Shown here piece after piece: positions 1 through 5,941 of a stretch of DNA of 7,828 nt. The position numbers and the translations under genes are program-made. Origin of the DNA: Gemmatimonas phototrophica (lineage in GTDB: Bacteria > Gemmatimonadota > Gemmatimonadetes > Gemmatimonadales > Gemmatimonadaceae); NCBI GenBank assembly GCA_945870175.1, contig CAMBRJ010000118.1, positions 1-7,828 on the forward strand, given 5' to 3'. Each line of letters begins with the position of its first letter. The first letter of the stretch is position 1. Below the pieces are notes generated by a model, which was not told the origin of the DNA, did no database searches, and saw only the letters and a list, made by a program, of their open reading frames with translations.

Positions 1-1022
1 GTCACGATGACTTCGTGACGGCCCTCATCGGGATACGGTACCCAATCGAGCGGGCGGCGATACCGCTTGCCCGAGAGCTCCGCGCCCGTCATCTGGCCGG
101 TCACTTCCCAACGATCGGCCCAGTCGGCACCAAGCACACCCGGCACGCGCGCCTCCGCCAGGATGATCGTCCACTCGGCGCCGGTTTTCTTGCGCAGCTC
201 GACGTACACCAGCGTGGGATGCACGGCGAGGGCGGTGTTCGACACCAGCGTCCACGGCGTGGTGGTCCACACCAGAATGCGACGACGCTGCGCGGGCGCC
301 TGGCCCTGCTCGTCGAGCAGATCGAGCGCAATGTATACGCTTGGATCGACGACGTCGTCGTAGCCCTGCGCCACTTCGTGGCTGGACAGCGCGGTGCCAC
401 AGCGCGCGCAATAGGGCAGGATTTTGTGACCGCGCACCAGCAGCGACTTCTCGTGCAGCGTACGCAGCGCCCACCACACCGACTCCACGAAGTTGTGCGA
501 GTAGGTGACGTACGGGTCGTTGTAGTCGAGCCAATACGCAGTACGCTGCGACAGCTTCTCCCAGTCGCCGCGGTACTTGAACACGCTCTCGCGGCAGCGG
601 CGGTTGAACTCCGCCACACCAGTCTGCTCGATGAGCTGCTTGCCGCCCAGCTTCGCGATCTCCGACGGATCGACGCCCTGTCGCGCGGCTTCTTCCCGCT
701 GCAGTTCTTTCTCGACTTCGATTTCCACCGGCAGGCCGTGCGTATCCCAGCCGGCCTTCCGCGGCACGAAGTACCCCTGCATCGCACGATGGCGGCAGAA
801 GAGGTCCTTGATGGTGCGCGAGAAGACGTGGTGAATGCCGGGGCGACCATTCGCCGTGGGCGGTCCCTCGTAGAACACGAACGGCGTGGCGCCGGCGCGC
901 GCGGCCTGCGCCTGCTCGAACAGCTGCTCGGCGTCCCAGCGCGCGAGCAAGTCCTGCTCGAAGGCATCGGCGCCCGAGTCGGGGAGAAGTGGATACGAAA
1001 CAGTGTCCTGCGGTGCGGTCAT
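1..1022 (-). CDS. ileS: Isoleucyl-tRNA synthetase, IleRS2-like, 3' partial
   Basis: Cytosolic class I aminoacyl-tRNA synthetase that charges tRNA-Ile with isoleucine. The first 340 codons are visible; the reading frame is open to base 1, so roughly two thirds of the protein (the family is about 1000-1100 aa), including the KMSKS loop and anticodon-binding domain, lies outside. Seen: the Rossmann-fold entry FYEGPPTANGRPGIHH at residues about 50-65, where the HIGH signature reads GIHH (62-65); KAGWDTHGLPVE at 89-100; the CP1 insertion with PYCARCGT at 203-210, followed by SSHEVAQGY; and the editing-site threonine-rich stretch WTTTPWTL at 252-259, followed by the NTALAVHP strand, so post-transfer editing is probably retained. 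The start is the ATG at 1020-1022, which gives a normal N-terminus; no strong Shine-Dalgarno precedes it. It is the last visible gene of the unit, 55 bp after the PNP gene. Family assignment is firm; the IleRS2 sub-class is inferred from the motif. Confidence 0.97.
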   Translation of the reverse strand, partial: MTAPQDTVSYPLLPDSGADAFEQDLLARWDAEQLFEQAQAARAGATPFVFYEGPPTANGRPGIHHVFSRTIKDLFCRHRAMQGYFVPRKAGWDTHGLPVEIEVEKELQREEAARQGVDPSEIAKLGGKQLIEQTGVAEFNRRCRESVFKYRGDWEKLSQRTAYWLDYNDPYVTYSHNFVESVWWALRTLHEKSLLVRGHKILPYCARCGTALSSHEVAQGYDDVVDPSVYIALDLLDEQGQAPAQRRRILVWTTTPWTLVSNTALAVHPTLVYVELRKKTGAEWTIILAEARVPGVLGADWADRWEVTGQMTGAELSGKRYRRPLDWVPYPDEGRHEVIV

Positions 1023-1077
1023 GAGAGCGGGTAACTCGAAGCGTTCAGTGATGCAGAGAAAGGGCGGATGCGCGGTC
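1023..1077. other. Intergenic spacer before ileS
   Basis: This 55 bp is the largest gap in the window. It holds no convincing hairpin plus T-run, no T-box leader (too short) and no obvious -35/-10 pair on the minus strand. It probably only separates the PNP and ileS cistrons, with ileS read through from upstream. Confidence 0.6.
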
Positions 1078-1980
1078 CTACAGGCGCGCGATCACGCCCT
1101 TTACGACGGCGGCAAGCTTTGGTTCAGCGGAGCGGGCCACGCCGACGATCTGGGCGAGACTCGCCGGCTCGAGGGCGTCCGGCAGACACTTGTCGGTAAT
1201 GATGGACAGCCCCAGCACGCGCATGCCGCCGTGCCGCGCCACGATCACTTCCGGCACCGTGCTCATCCCCACCACGTCGGCGCCGATGCCGCGCAGGAAG
1301 CGATACTCGGCGCGCGTTTCCAGATTCGGCCCCTGCACCGCCACGTACACCCCTTCGCGAATCGTGATGCCGTGCTGCGACGCCACGTCGCGCGCGAGGG
1401 CGCGCAGGGCGGGATCGTACGGCTCCGACATGTCGGGGAAGCGCGCCCCGAGGGTGTCGTCGTTCGGTCCGATGAGCGGGTTGTCCCCCAGCAGATTGAT
1501 GTGATCGGAGATCACCATCAAATCGCCCGCCTCCCACAACGGATGCATGCCGCCGCAGGCGTTACTCACGAGCAACGTGTCGGCGCCGAGCGCGCGAAGC
1601 ACGCGCACGGGGAACGTGACCTGTTGCAGCGAGTAGCCTTCGTAACGGTGAAAGCGACCCTGCATGGCCACCACCGTCTTGCCGCCCAACGTGCCGCACA
1701 GCAGGCGACCCTTGTGCGACTCGACCGTGGACAGCGGGAAGTTGGGCAAGTCCTTGTACTCGATCGTCTGCTCGACGTCGATCTCGTCCGCGAGACCGCC
1801 GAGGCCAGTGCCGAGAATGATCGCGACGTCGATCGGACGTGGAAACCGCGCGCGCACCGCCTGTGCACACGCTTCGATGCGCTCACGGGCATGCAATCCG
1901 AGCGCGGGATGCGCCAAGCCGACCGCGGTATGTTCCTGCGTGTATTGCAGCTGGGGACGCGCATTCTGCGGGGCGTTCAC
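1078..1980 (-). CDS. Purine nucleoside phosphorylase, trimeric PNP/MTAP family
   Basis: Cytosolic purine-salvage enzyme that splits purine (deoxy)nucleosides with phosphate into free base and (deoxy)ribose-1-phosphate. The product is 300 aa, slightly longer than the usual 270-290 because of an N-terminal extension of about 45 residues containing AHPALGLHARERI. Seen: phosphate loop ILGTGLGG at 55-62; GRFHRYEGY at 108-116, with Arg109 and His111 matching human Arg84 and His86; VSNACGG at 138-144; GPNLETRAE at 217-225, with Glu221 matching human Glu201; and GMSTVPEVIVARH at 238-250. In the purine-binding loop, SIITDK at 259-264 places Asp263 where human PNP has Asn243. The start is GTG; its last three bases overlap the divIVA stop (GTGA), and a GAGGA Shine-Dalgarno lies 6 bases upstream, so the two genes are probably translationally coupled. 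The stop is TAG. The punA/pupG/deoD naming is not decidable here, so no symbol is given. It could also act on adenosine or methylthioadenosine (see findings). Confidence 0.95.
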   Translation of the reverse strand: MNAPQNARPQLQYTQEHTAVGLAHPALGLHARERIEACAQAVRARFPRPIDVAIILGTGLGGLADEIDVEQTIEYKDLPNFPLSTVESHKGRLLCGTLGGKTVVAMQGRFHRYEGYSLQQVTFPVRVLRALGADTLLVSNACGGMHPLWEAGDLMVISDHINLLGDNPLIGPNDDTLGARFPDMSEPYDPALRALARDVASQHGITIREGVYVAVQGPNLETRAEYRFLRGIGADVVGMSTVPEVIVARHGGMRVLGLSIITDKCLPDALEPASLAQIVGVARSAEPKLAAVVKGVIARL

Positions 1981-2588
1981 GCGTCATCCTCGACGACATC
2001 GAGCCACGACGGGGTGGGCGCCGCGGGACGTGGGGGCAACTCGCGGATCTCCTGCACCACCGACGGCTCGGCGCGCACCGCCGACATGGCGCGGGGCGTG
2101 GTGAATTCGGGGAATGGCTCAGACTCCGCCGAGTTCAGCTCGGTGAGCTGACGCTCGAGATGATGACGCAACTGCGCGAGATAGCTGCGACGGGTGCGCC
2201 AGAGCGCCTGCACCTCTTCTTCGGACCGCCGCAGTTCGTCGCGCACGCCCTGCAGCAGCTTGTCGGCCTCGGCCTGTGCTTCGCGCAGAATGAGCTGGGC
2301 TTCGCGCTCCGCCTGCTCTTTGATCTCGCCGCGCAGCTGCTGCGCGCTCACGAGCGCTTCATTGAGCGCCTTGTCCCGCTCACGGAACGACTTCAGTTGC
2401 TCGTGGAAATTGCGCGCTTTTTGGTCGAGCTCCTGATTGGCGCGCGACAAGCGCTCCAGTTCCTCGGCCACCTGCTCACGGAACTGGTCGACACGCGCGC
2501 GGTCATAGCCACGCAATGCGTTGCCAAAATCGAAGCGCCGCGCATCAAGCGCGGTGAGATGGAAGCCTTGAAAGCCGTCGTCCGCCAT
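1977..2588 (-). CDS. divIVA: DivIVA-domain coiled-coil protein
   Basis: Predicted cytoplasmic polar/septal scaffold protein of 203 aa. Seen: a DivIVA-type membrane-binding head at about residues 9-45, with LTALDARRFDF followed by RGYDRARVDQF, matching the family pattern LTPxDIxxxxF...RGYDxxxVDxF. A long charged heptad-like region (about 33-155, rich in E, Q, R, L) is a probable parallel coiled coil. A tail of about 48 residues (156-203) is Pro-, Ser- and acid-rich and ends in WLDVVEDDA. Family knowledge: DivIVA proteins bind negatively curved membrane and recruit division or wall-growth proteins. The ATG at 2586-2588 is chosen because the head motif begins a few residues later; a weak GGGAA lies 5 bases upstream. 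The frame is open further upstream to 2705, but that stretch lies in yggS and does not look like protein. It follows yggS by 17 bp and overlaps the PNP gene by 4 bp. The exact role in this organism is inferred. Confidence 0.9.
   Translation of the reverse strand: MADDGFQGFHLTALDARRFDFGNALRGYDRARVDQFREQVAEELERLSRANQELDQKARNFHEQLKSFRERDKALNEALVSAQQLRGEIKEQAEREAQLILREAQAEADKLLQGVRDELRRSEEEVQALWRTRRSYLAQLRHHLERQLTELNSAESEPFPEFTTPRAMSAVRAEPSVVQEIRELPPRPAAPTPSWLDVVEDDA
1987..1991 (-). promoter_or_regulatory. Ribosome binding site of the PNP gene
   Basis: GAGGA on the minus strand lies inside the last codons of the divIVA-like gene, 6 bases before the GTG at 1978-1980. It supports GTG as the true PNP start even though it overlaps the preceding stop codon. 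Confidence 0.65.
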
Positions 2589-2605
2589 GCGAATTCCCGG
2601 ATGAA

Positions 2606-3289
2606 TCAGGTCCGACTGCCAAAGAGCACGGTGCCCAGTCGTACGTGCGTTGCGCCTTCTTCGATCGCGACTTCGTAGTCGCCCGACATTCCCATGCTCA
2701 ACCACTCCGCGCGGAACCCGGCCGCCTGCAACTGCGATCGCGCATCCCGCGCGCCACGAAACACGGCGCGCAACGCCGACTCGTCGGCATCGAACGGTGC
2801 CATGGTCATGATGCCCCGGACCCGCAGATTGCCGCAGGCATGGAGTCGCTCCGCGACGGTCGGCAGCTCGTGCAGCGCGAAGCCACTCTTGGTGCCTTCG
2901 CCGCTCACGTTGACCTGCACCAGCACCTCGAGCACCCGCTGCGCCTCGCCAGCCGCGTCGTCGAGCGCCACGGCAAGCCGCTCGCTATCGAGACTGTGGA
3001 CGAGATCGAACTTCGCGGCGTTTTTCGCCTTGTTGCGCTGGAGGTGACCAATCAGATGCCAGCGGACCGGCACCGTCACCTGCGCCATCTTCGATTCGGC
3101 TTCCTGCACTTTGTTCTCGCCCACATCGTGGACGCCAGCGTGCCAGGCCGCCATGACGGCGTCGGGGCCGTAGGTTTTCGTGACGGCGATCAGGGTGACG
3201 TCCTGCCGGTGCCCCCCCCGGTCGCGGGCCGCGGCGATGCGCTCACGAACCTCCGCCACCATCGTTGCGACATGCTCCGAAATTGGCAT
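2606..3289 (-). CDS. yggS: YggS/PLPBP family pyridoxal-phosphate homeostasis protein
   Basis: Cytosolic single-domain PLP-binding protein of 227 aa, typical for the family (about 225-235). It has the alanine-racemase-like TIM-barrel fold, acts as a PLP carrier/homeostasis factor and has no established catalytic reaction. Seen: the PLP-lysine motif AVTKTY with Lys38 (E. coli Lys36); GENKVQE at 57-63; WHLIGHLQRNKAK at 77-89; VNVSGEGTKSGF at 126-137; GIMTMAP at 159-165; SMGMSGDYEVAIEEGATHVR at about 198-217, forming the phosphate-binding end; and the terminal LFGSR. The start is the ATG at 3287-3289, 11 bp after the DUF2723 stop; no clear Shine-Dalgarno is visible. An upstream ATG at 3294-3296 is out of frame. 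A run of eight G residues (coding strand) lies at codons 24-26, in the variable loop before the first strand; the frame stays correct across it. In many Gram-positive genomes this gene (ylmE) lies beside division genes, which fits the divIVA gene that follows. Confidence 0.97.
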   Translation of the reverse strand: MPISEHVATMVAEVRERIAAARDRGGHRQDVTLIAVTKTYGPDAVMAAWHAGVHDVGENKVQEAESKMAQVTVPVRWHLIGHLQRNKAKNAAKFDLVHSLDSERLAVALDDAAGEAQRVLEVLVQVNVSGEGTKSGFALHELPTVAERLHACGNLRVRGIMTMAPFDADESALRAVFRGARDARSQLQAAGFRAEWLSMGMSGDYEVAIEEGATHVRLGTVLFGSRT

Positions 3290-3300
3290 AGCACATAAGG

Positions 3301-5142
3301 TTAGGGAGCATTGCACGACGACACAAGTAACGGGTCGTCGAACCGCTGGACTTGTGTGCAGCGCAGCAGCGCCTGCATCTGCGCCACCGCCGGATCGGCA
3401 TTGGCCGGGATCGGCGCCAACACCGACCGAGGGAGCTGTTCCCGTGCCCGAGCCAAGGCGGCCACATCGAGCGTGATCGCCCCAGGCGCGGTGGTCGCTG
3501 ACGGCGCATACACCAGTCCCTGCAACGCCCAACCCTGCGTCCGGTCCACTCGATTGCGGTCGGCGCGCGCCAGTAAAACGCTCACGCGCACCTCGCGTCC
3601 GTCCTCGGTGGCGCGGATCAGGACGGACCGCAGCGTGGCGTCGAGCCCCGGCCAGCTGCGCACCTCGTCCGTCGGCAGCAGCCGCCGTGCGGCCAGCGCT
3701 TCGCGGTACCAGGTGGCGCCAAGCAGTGGCACGGTGACGACGGTCACGTCCGACCGATAGTCCTCCACTTGCTGCAGGTACCCGAGGGGGAAGGTGTCGT
3801 TGTCGCCGGCGGCGAGGAGCACACCGCGCGGCGGCACCGCATCCAACAGCAGCCGTGCGTACGTGCGGGGCATCATGGCGATCGGTTCGCGCGTGCGATC
3901 CATGACCGAGCGATTCGCCGCCAGCGGCACCGCGCCGATCAGCCATGGCAGCGCCGCGATCGGGGCCGGCAGGCGTTTCGCCAAGGCGGCCGAGATCGCG
4001 GCAAGTCCCGCCCCGGCCAGCAGTCCCCAGCTCCAGAAGCCGAGCACGAAGAAATAGTCGCGTTCGCGCGCTTCGTGGAGGGCACCAGCCGCAATGAAAT
4101 GGCCGCCGAAGGTCGGACCGGCGCGCATGTTGAGCCACACCGCCACGCCCATGGTTCCCGAGATCAGGAGCAGTAGCATGGCGCGACCCACCCGGGCCTC
4201 GTGCCGCCAGACGGTGCGTAGCCCAAGGGCCGCCAGCCACACGAACGACAGCGTGAGCAGGGTGCGAGGTACCGACGGCGTCGGGAGCGGATGCACCCCG
4301 AAGGCAACCTGCCAATCGGCCCACTCGAAGACGTTGGCCAGTTGCAGCCACAGCGGCGCCATGCGCGGCAGGAGGCCCGCCACCTGATACTGCTCGCGGC
4401 GGAGCACCGCCACGAGCGCCGGCAGCGAATCGGGATGGCCCGACGCCAGCTCCGGCCCCGTCGCAAACAAGAGTGGGAGCACCGCCACGGCCGACAGCCC
4501 AAGCAGGCAAAGCGCCGCCCAACCGATCACGTCGACGACGCGGACACGCGGGCCCGCCCAAGCCAACACCAGCGCCGCCGGCAACGCGACCAGCACACTG
4601 AGGTGCAGTGGTATCGCGAGGGCTGCCACGAACACGATGACGGCGCGCGCCCGACGGCGTGCCTGATCGGACACGCCCGGACGACCGGCGAACTCGCCGA
4701 CGGCGAGCATGAGCGCCGAGAAGAGCAACGACACGGCGTACACTTCGGTCTCGGTGGCATTGCTCCAGACCGTCGTCATGGTGCCGGCAATCACCGCGCC
4801 CACGACGGCGCCACGCGAACCCACCCATCGCTGCAGCATCGACGCGCCAACGCCACCCACGAGTGCACTCGCGAGTACGGAGACCATGGTCACGGCACGC
4901 GCCGGTCCGGTGTTGGAGAACGCGTTCGAGACGACATGCGCGATCAGCACCCAGAGCGGCGTACCGGGCGGATGCGGAATCCCCAAGGTGCGGGCGGCGG
5001 TCACCAGCTCCGACGCATCCCAGAACGTGAGGTCGGGCGCGGCCGTGGCGAGATACGCCGAGAAGAGCACGACCATCGCCAACACCGGGGCGATGACCGA
5101 CCGGGGCATCGGCACGCGCGCGCGGGGCGTGGGTGACGTCAT
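3301..5142 (-). CDS. DUF2723 (TMEM260-like) membrane glycosyltransferase-type protein
   Basis: Multi-pass inner-membrane protein of 613 aa in the DUF2723 family, related to GT-C/protein O-mannosyltransferase folds (human TMEM260 is an O-mannosyltransferase of this family). Seen: a first membrane segment at about 15-34; then DLTFWDASE at 37-45 with candidate catalytic Asp42 and Glu45; IPHPPGTPLW at 55-64; ATETEVY at 129-135; and about nine further hydrophobic segments at roughly 62-76, 84-103, 111-125, 134-150, 167-197, 203-227, 292-309, 320-337 and 363-387. ARERDYFF at 358-365 and GDNDTFPLGYLQ at 446-457, followed by WYREAL, are family hallmarks. The C-terminal 190-200 residues form a soluble, probably extracytoplasmic domain with a Cys pair (595, 610). 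The ATG start overlaps the cdaA stop as ATGA, implying coupling. A second ATG at codon 12 is possible. Acceptor and sugar donor cannot be read from sequence; a polyprenyl-phosphate sugar is the family expectation. Confidence 0.9.
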   Translation of the reverse strand: MTSPTPRARVPMPRSVIAPVLAMVVLFSAYLATAAPDLTFWDASELVTAARTLGIPHPPGTPLWVLIAHVVSNAFSNTGPARAVTMVSVLASALVGGVGASMLQRWVGSRGAVVGAVIAGTMTTVWSNATETEVYAVSLLFSALMLAVGEFAGRPGVSDQARRRARAVIVFVAALAIPLHLSVLVALPAALVLAWAGPRVRVVDVIGWAALCLLGLSAVAVLPLLFATGPELASGHPDSLPALVAVLRREQYQVAGLLPRMAPLWLQLANVFEWADWQVAFGVHPLPTPSVPRTLLTLSFVWLAALGLRTVWRHEARVGRAMLLLLISGTMGVAVWLNMRAGPTFGGHFIAAGALHEARERDYFFVLGFWSWGLLAGAGLAAISAALAKRLPAPIAALPWLIGAVPLAANRSVMDRTREPIAMMPRTYARLLLDAVPPRGVLLAAGDNDTFPLGYLQQVEDYRSDVTVVTVPLLGATWYREALAARRLLPTDEVRSWPGLDATLRSVLIRATEDGREVRVSVLLARADRNRVDRTQGWALQGLVYAPSATTAPGAITLDVAALARAREQLPRSVLAPIPANADPAVAQMQALLRCTQVQRFDDPLLVSSCNAP

Positions 5143-5924
5143 TCCGCGGATTTCACCGGTCGGCCCGCCAGCAGGTCGCGCAGCTGCACCGGCGAGAGAC
5201 GCCCCTGCAGCGCGCCATTGCGCGCCACGGAGACCACGGCGGTTTCCTCGGACACGACGATGACGATGGCGTCGGTCTCTTCGGCGAGCCCCAGCGCCGC
5301 CCGATGGCGGGTGCCGAGTGACCGGTTGGCCACCGCCCCCTGCGACAAGGGCAGAATGCAGCCGGCGCCCACGATGGTGTCACCGCGAATGATCACGGCG
5401 CCGTCGTGCAGCGGCGAATAGGGCGTGAAGATCGTGGTGAGCAGATCGGCCGACACTTTGGCCTGCAGCGACGACCCGCTGTCGATGAAATCCGAGAGGG
5501 GCACATCACGTTCGATGGCGATGATCGCGCCAACGCCCGAGCGGGACAGGCGGTCGACCGCATCCGCGATCTCGTCTTCCACCGGTCCCTGTTCGACGCG
5601 CTTGAACAGACGGGTGACCGGCGTCTGACCGATGTGCGCCAGCGCCGCGCGCAGTTCAGGCTGAAAGATGATCAGCAGCGCGAACACCCCGTAGGTGAAC
5701 AGCAACCCCAGGAGGTAAGTGATCATGGTGAGTTGCAGGAGCGCCGCAATGGAGAACGCCGCCACCAGCACCGCGACCCCGCCCAGAATCTGGAGCGCGC
5801 GCGTGCCGTGAATGAGCCGCAAGATGCGATAGAACACCAGCGCGACGACCCCGATTTCGAGGCCGTCGCGCCATGTGAACTGCATCATGAACTGCGTGAG
5901 CTGCACGTTATCGTGGTCCGCCAC
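5139..5924 (-). CDS. cdaA: Diadenylate cyclase CdaA (c-di-AMP synthase)
   Basis: Membrane-anchored enzyme that condenses two ATP into cyclic di-AMP. The product is 261 aa; the family is about 260-280. Seen: three hydrophobic segments at roughly 22-38, 44-63 and 66-87; the juxtamembrane signature IIFQPELRAAL at 85-95; and a cytoplasmic DAC domain from about 105. The DAC domain has both active-site motifs: PLHDGAV with Asp174-Gly175-Ala176 (metal binding), and GTRHRAALGL with Arg206-His207-Arg208 (ATP binding). VSEETAVVSVARNG at 224-237 is also conserved. All residues needed for activity appear present. The start is given as GTG at 5922-5924, 17 bp after the ftsH stop, but no good Shine-Dalgarno is present; the ATG pair at codons 13-14 (5886-5888 or 5883-5885) is an alternative that leaves the first membrane segment intact. 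The usual partners cdaR and glmM are not beside it in this window. The stop overlaps the DUF2723 start. Confidence 0.96.
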   Translation of the reverse strand: MADHDNVQLTQFMMQFTWRDGLEIGVVALVFYRILRLIHGTRALQILGGVAVLVAAFSIAALLQLTMITYLLGLLFTYGVFALLIIFQPELRAALAHIGQTPVTRLFKRVEQGPVEDEIADAVDRLSRSGVGAIIAIERDVPLSDFIDSGSSLQAKVSADLLTTIFTPYSPLHDGAVIIRGDTIVGAGCILPLSQGAVANRSLGTRHRAALGLAEETDAIVIVVSEETAVVSVARNGALQGRLSPVQLRDLLAGRPVKSAE

Positions 5925-5941
5925 ACCGGACCGACGCGGCC

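Noticed and set aside
15..1034. 339-codon plus-strand open frame opposite ileS
   Set aside because: It mirrors the ileS codon pattern, has no domain and is fully antisense to conserved IleRS sequence.
1023..1077. T-box or other leader regulating ileS
   Set aside because: The gap is only 55 bp and shows no specifier/antiterminator-like structure or terminator hairpin.
886..2151. 421-codon open frame on the plus strand opposite ileS start, PNP and divIVA
   Set aside because: It is antisense to three well-supported genes, has Arg/His/Ala-rich composition and no recognisable domain. High GC makes such antisense frames common.
2589..2705. 39-residue N-terminal extension of the DivIVA protein
   Set aside because: It lies inside the yggS 3' end in another frame, is Arg-rich and non-conserved, and the DivIVA head begins right after the internal ATG at 2588.
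2606..4828. 740-codon minus-strand open frame that could be read as a fusion ending in YggS
   Set aside because: Only the last 227 residues are protein-like. The upstream part is the wrong frame of the DUF2723 gene, with Arg/Gly-rich composition. The YggS start at 3289 gives a normal family length.
5115..5124. Alternating CG tract (five CG repeats)
   Set aside because: It lies in the codons for an Ala-Arg-Val-rich stretch near the DUF2723 start. Such short tracts are expected in GC-rich coding DNA.
4291..5136. 281-codon plus-strand open frame opposite the DUF2723 gene
   Set aside because: It is His/Arg-rich with no hydrophobic core or motif, and is antisense to a clear multi-pass membrane protein.
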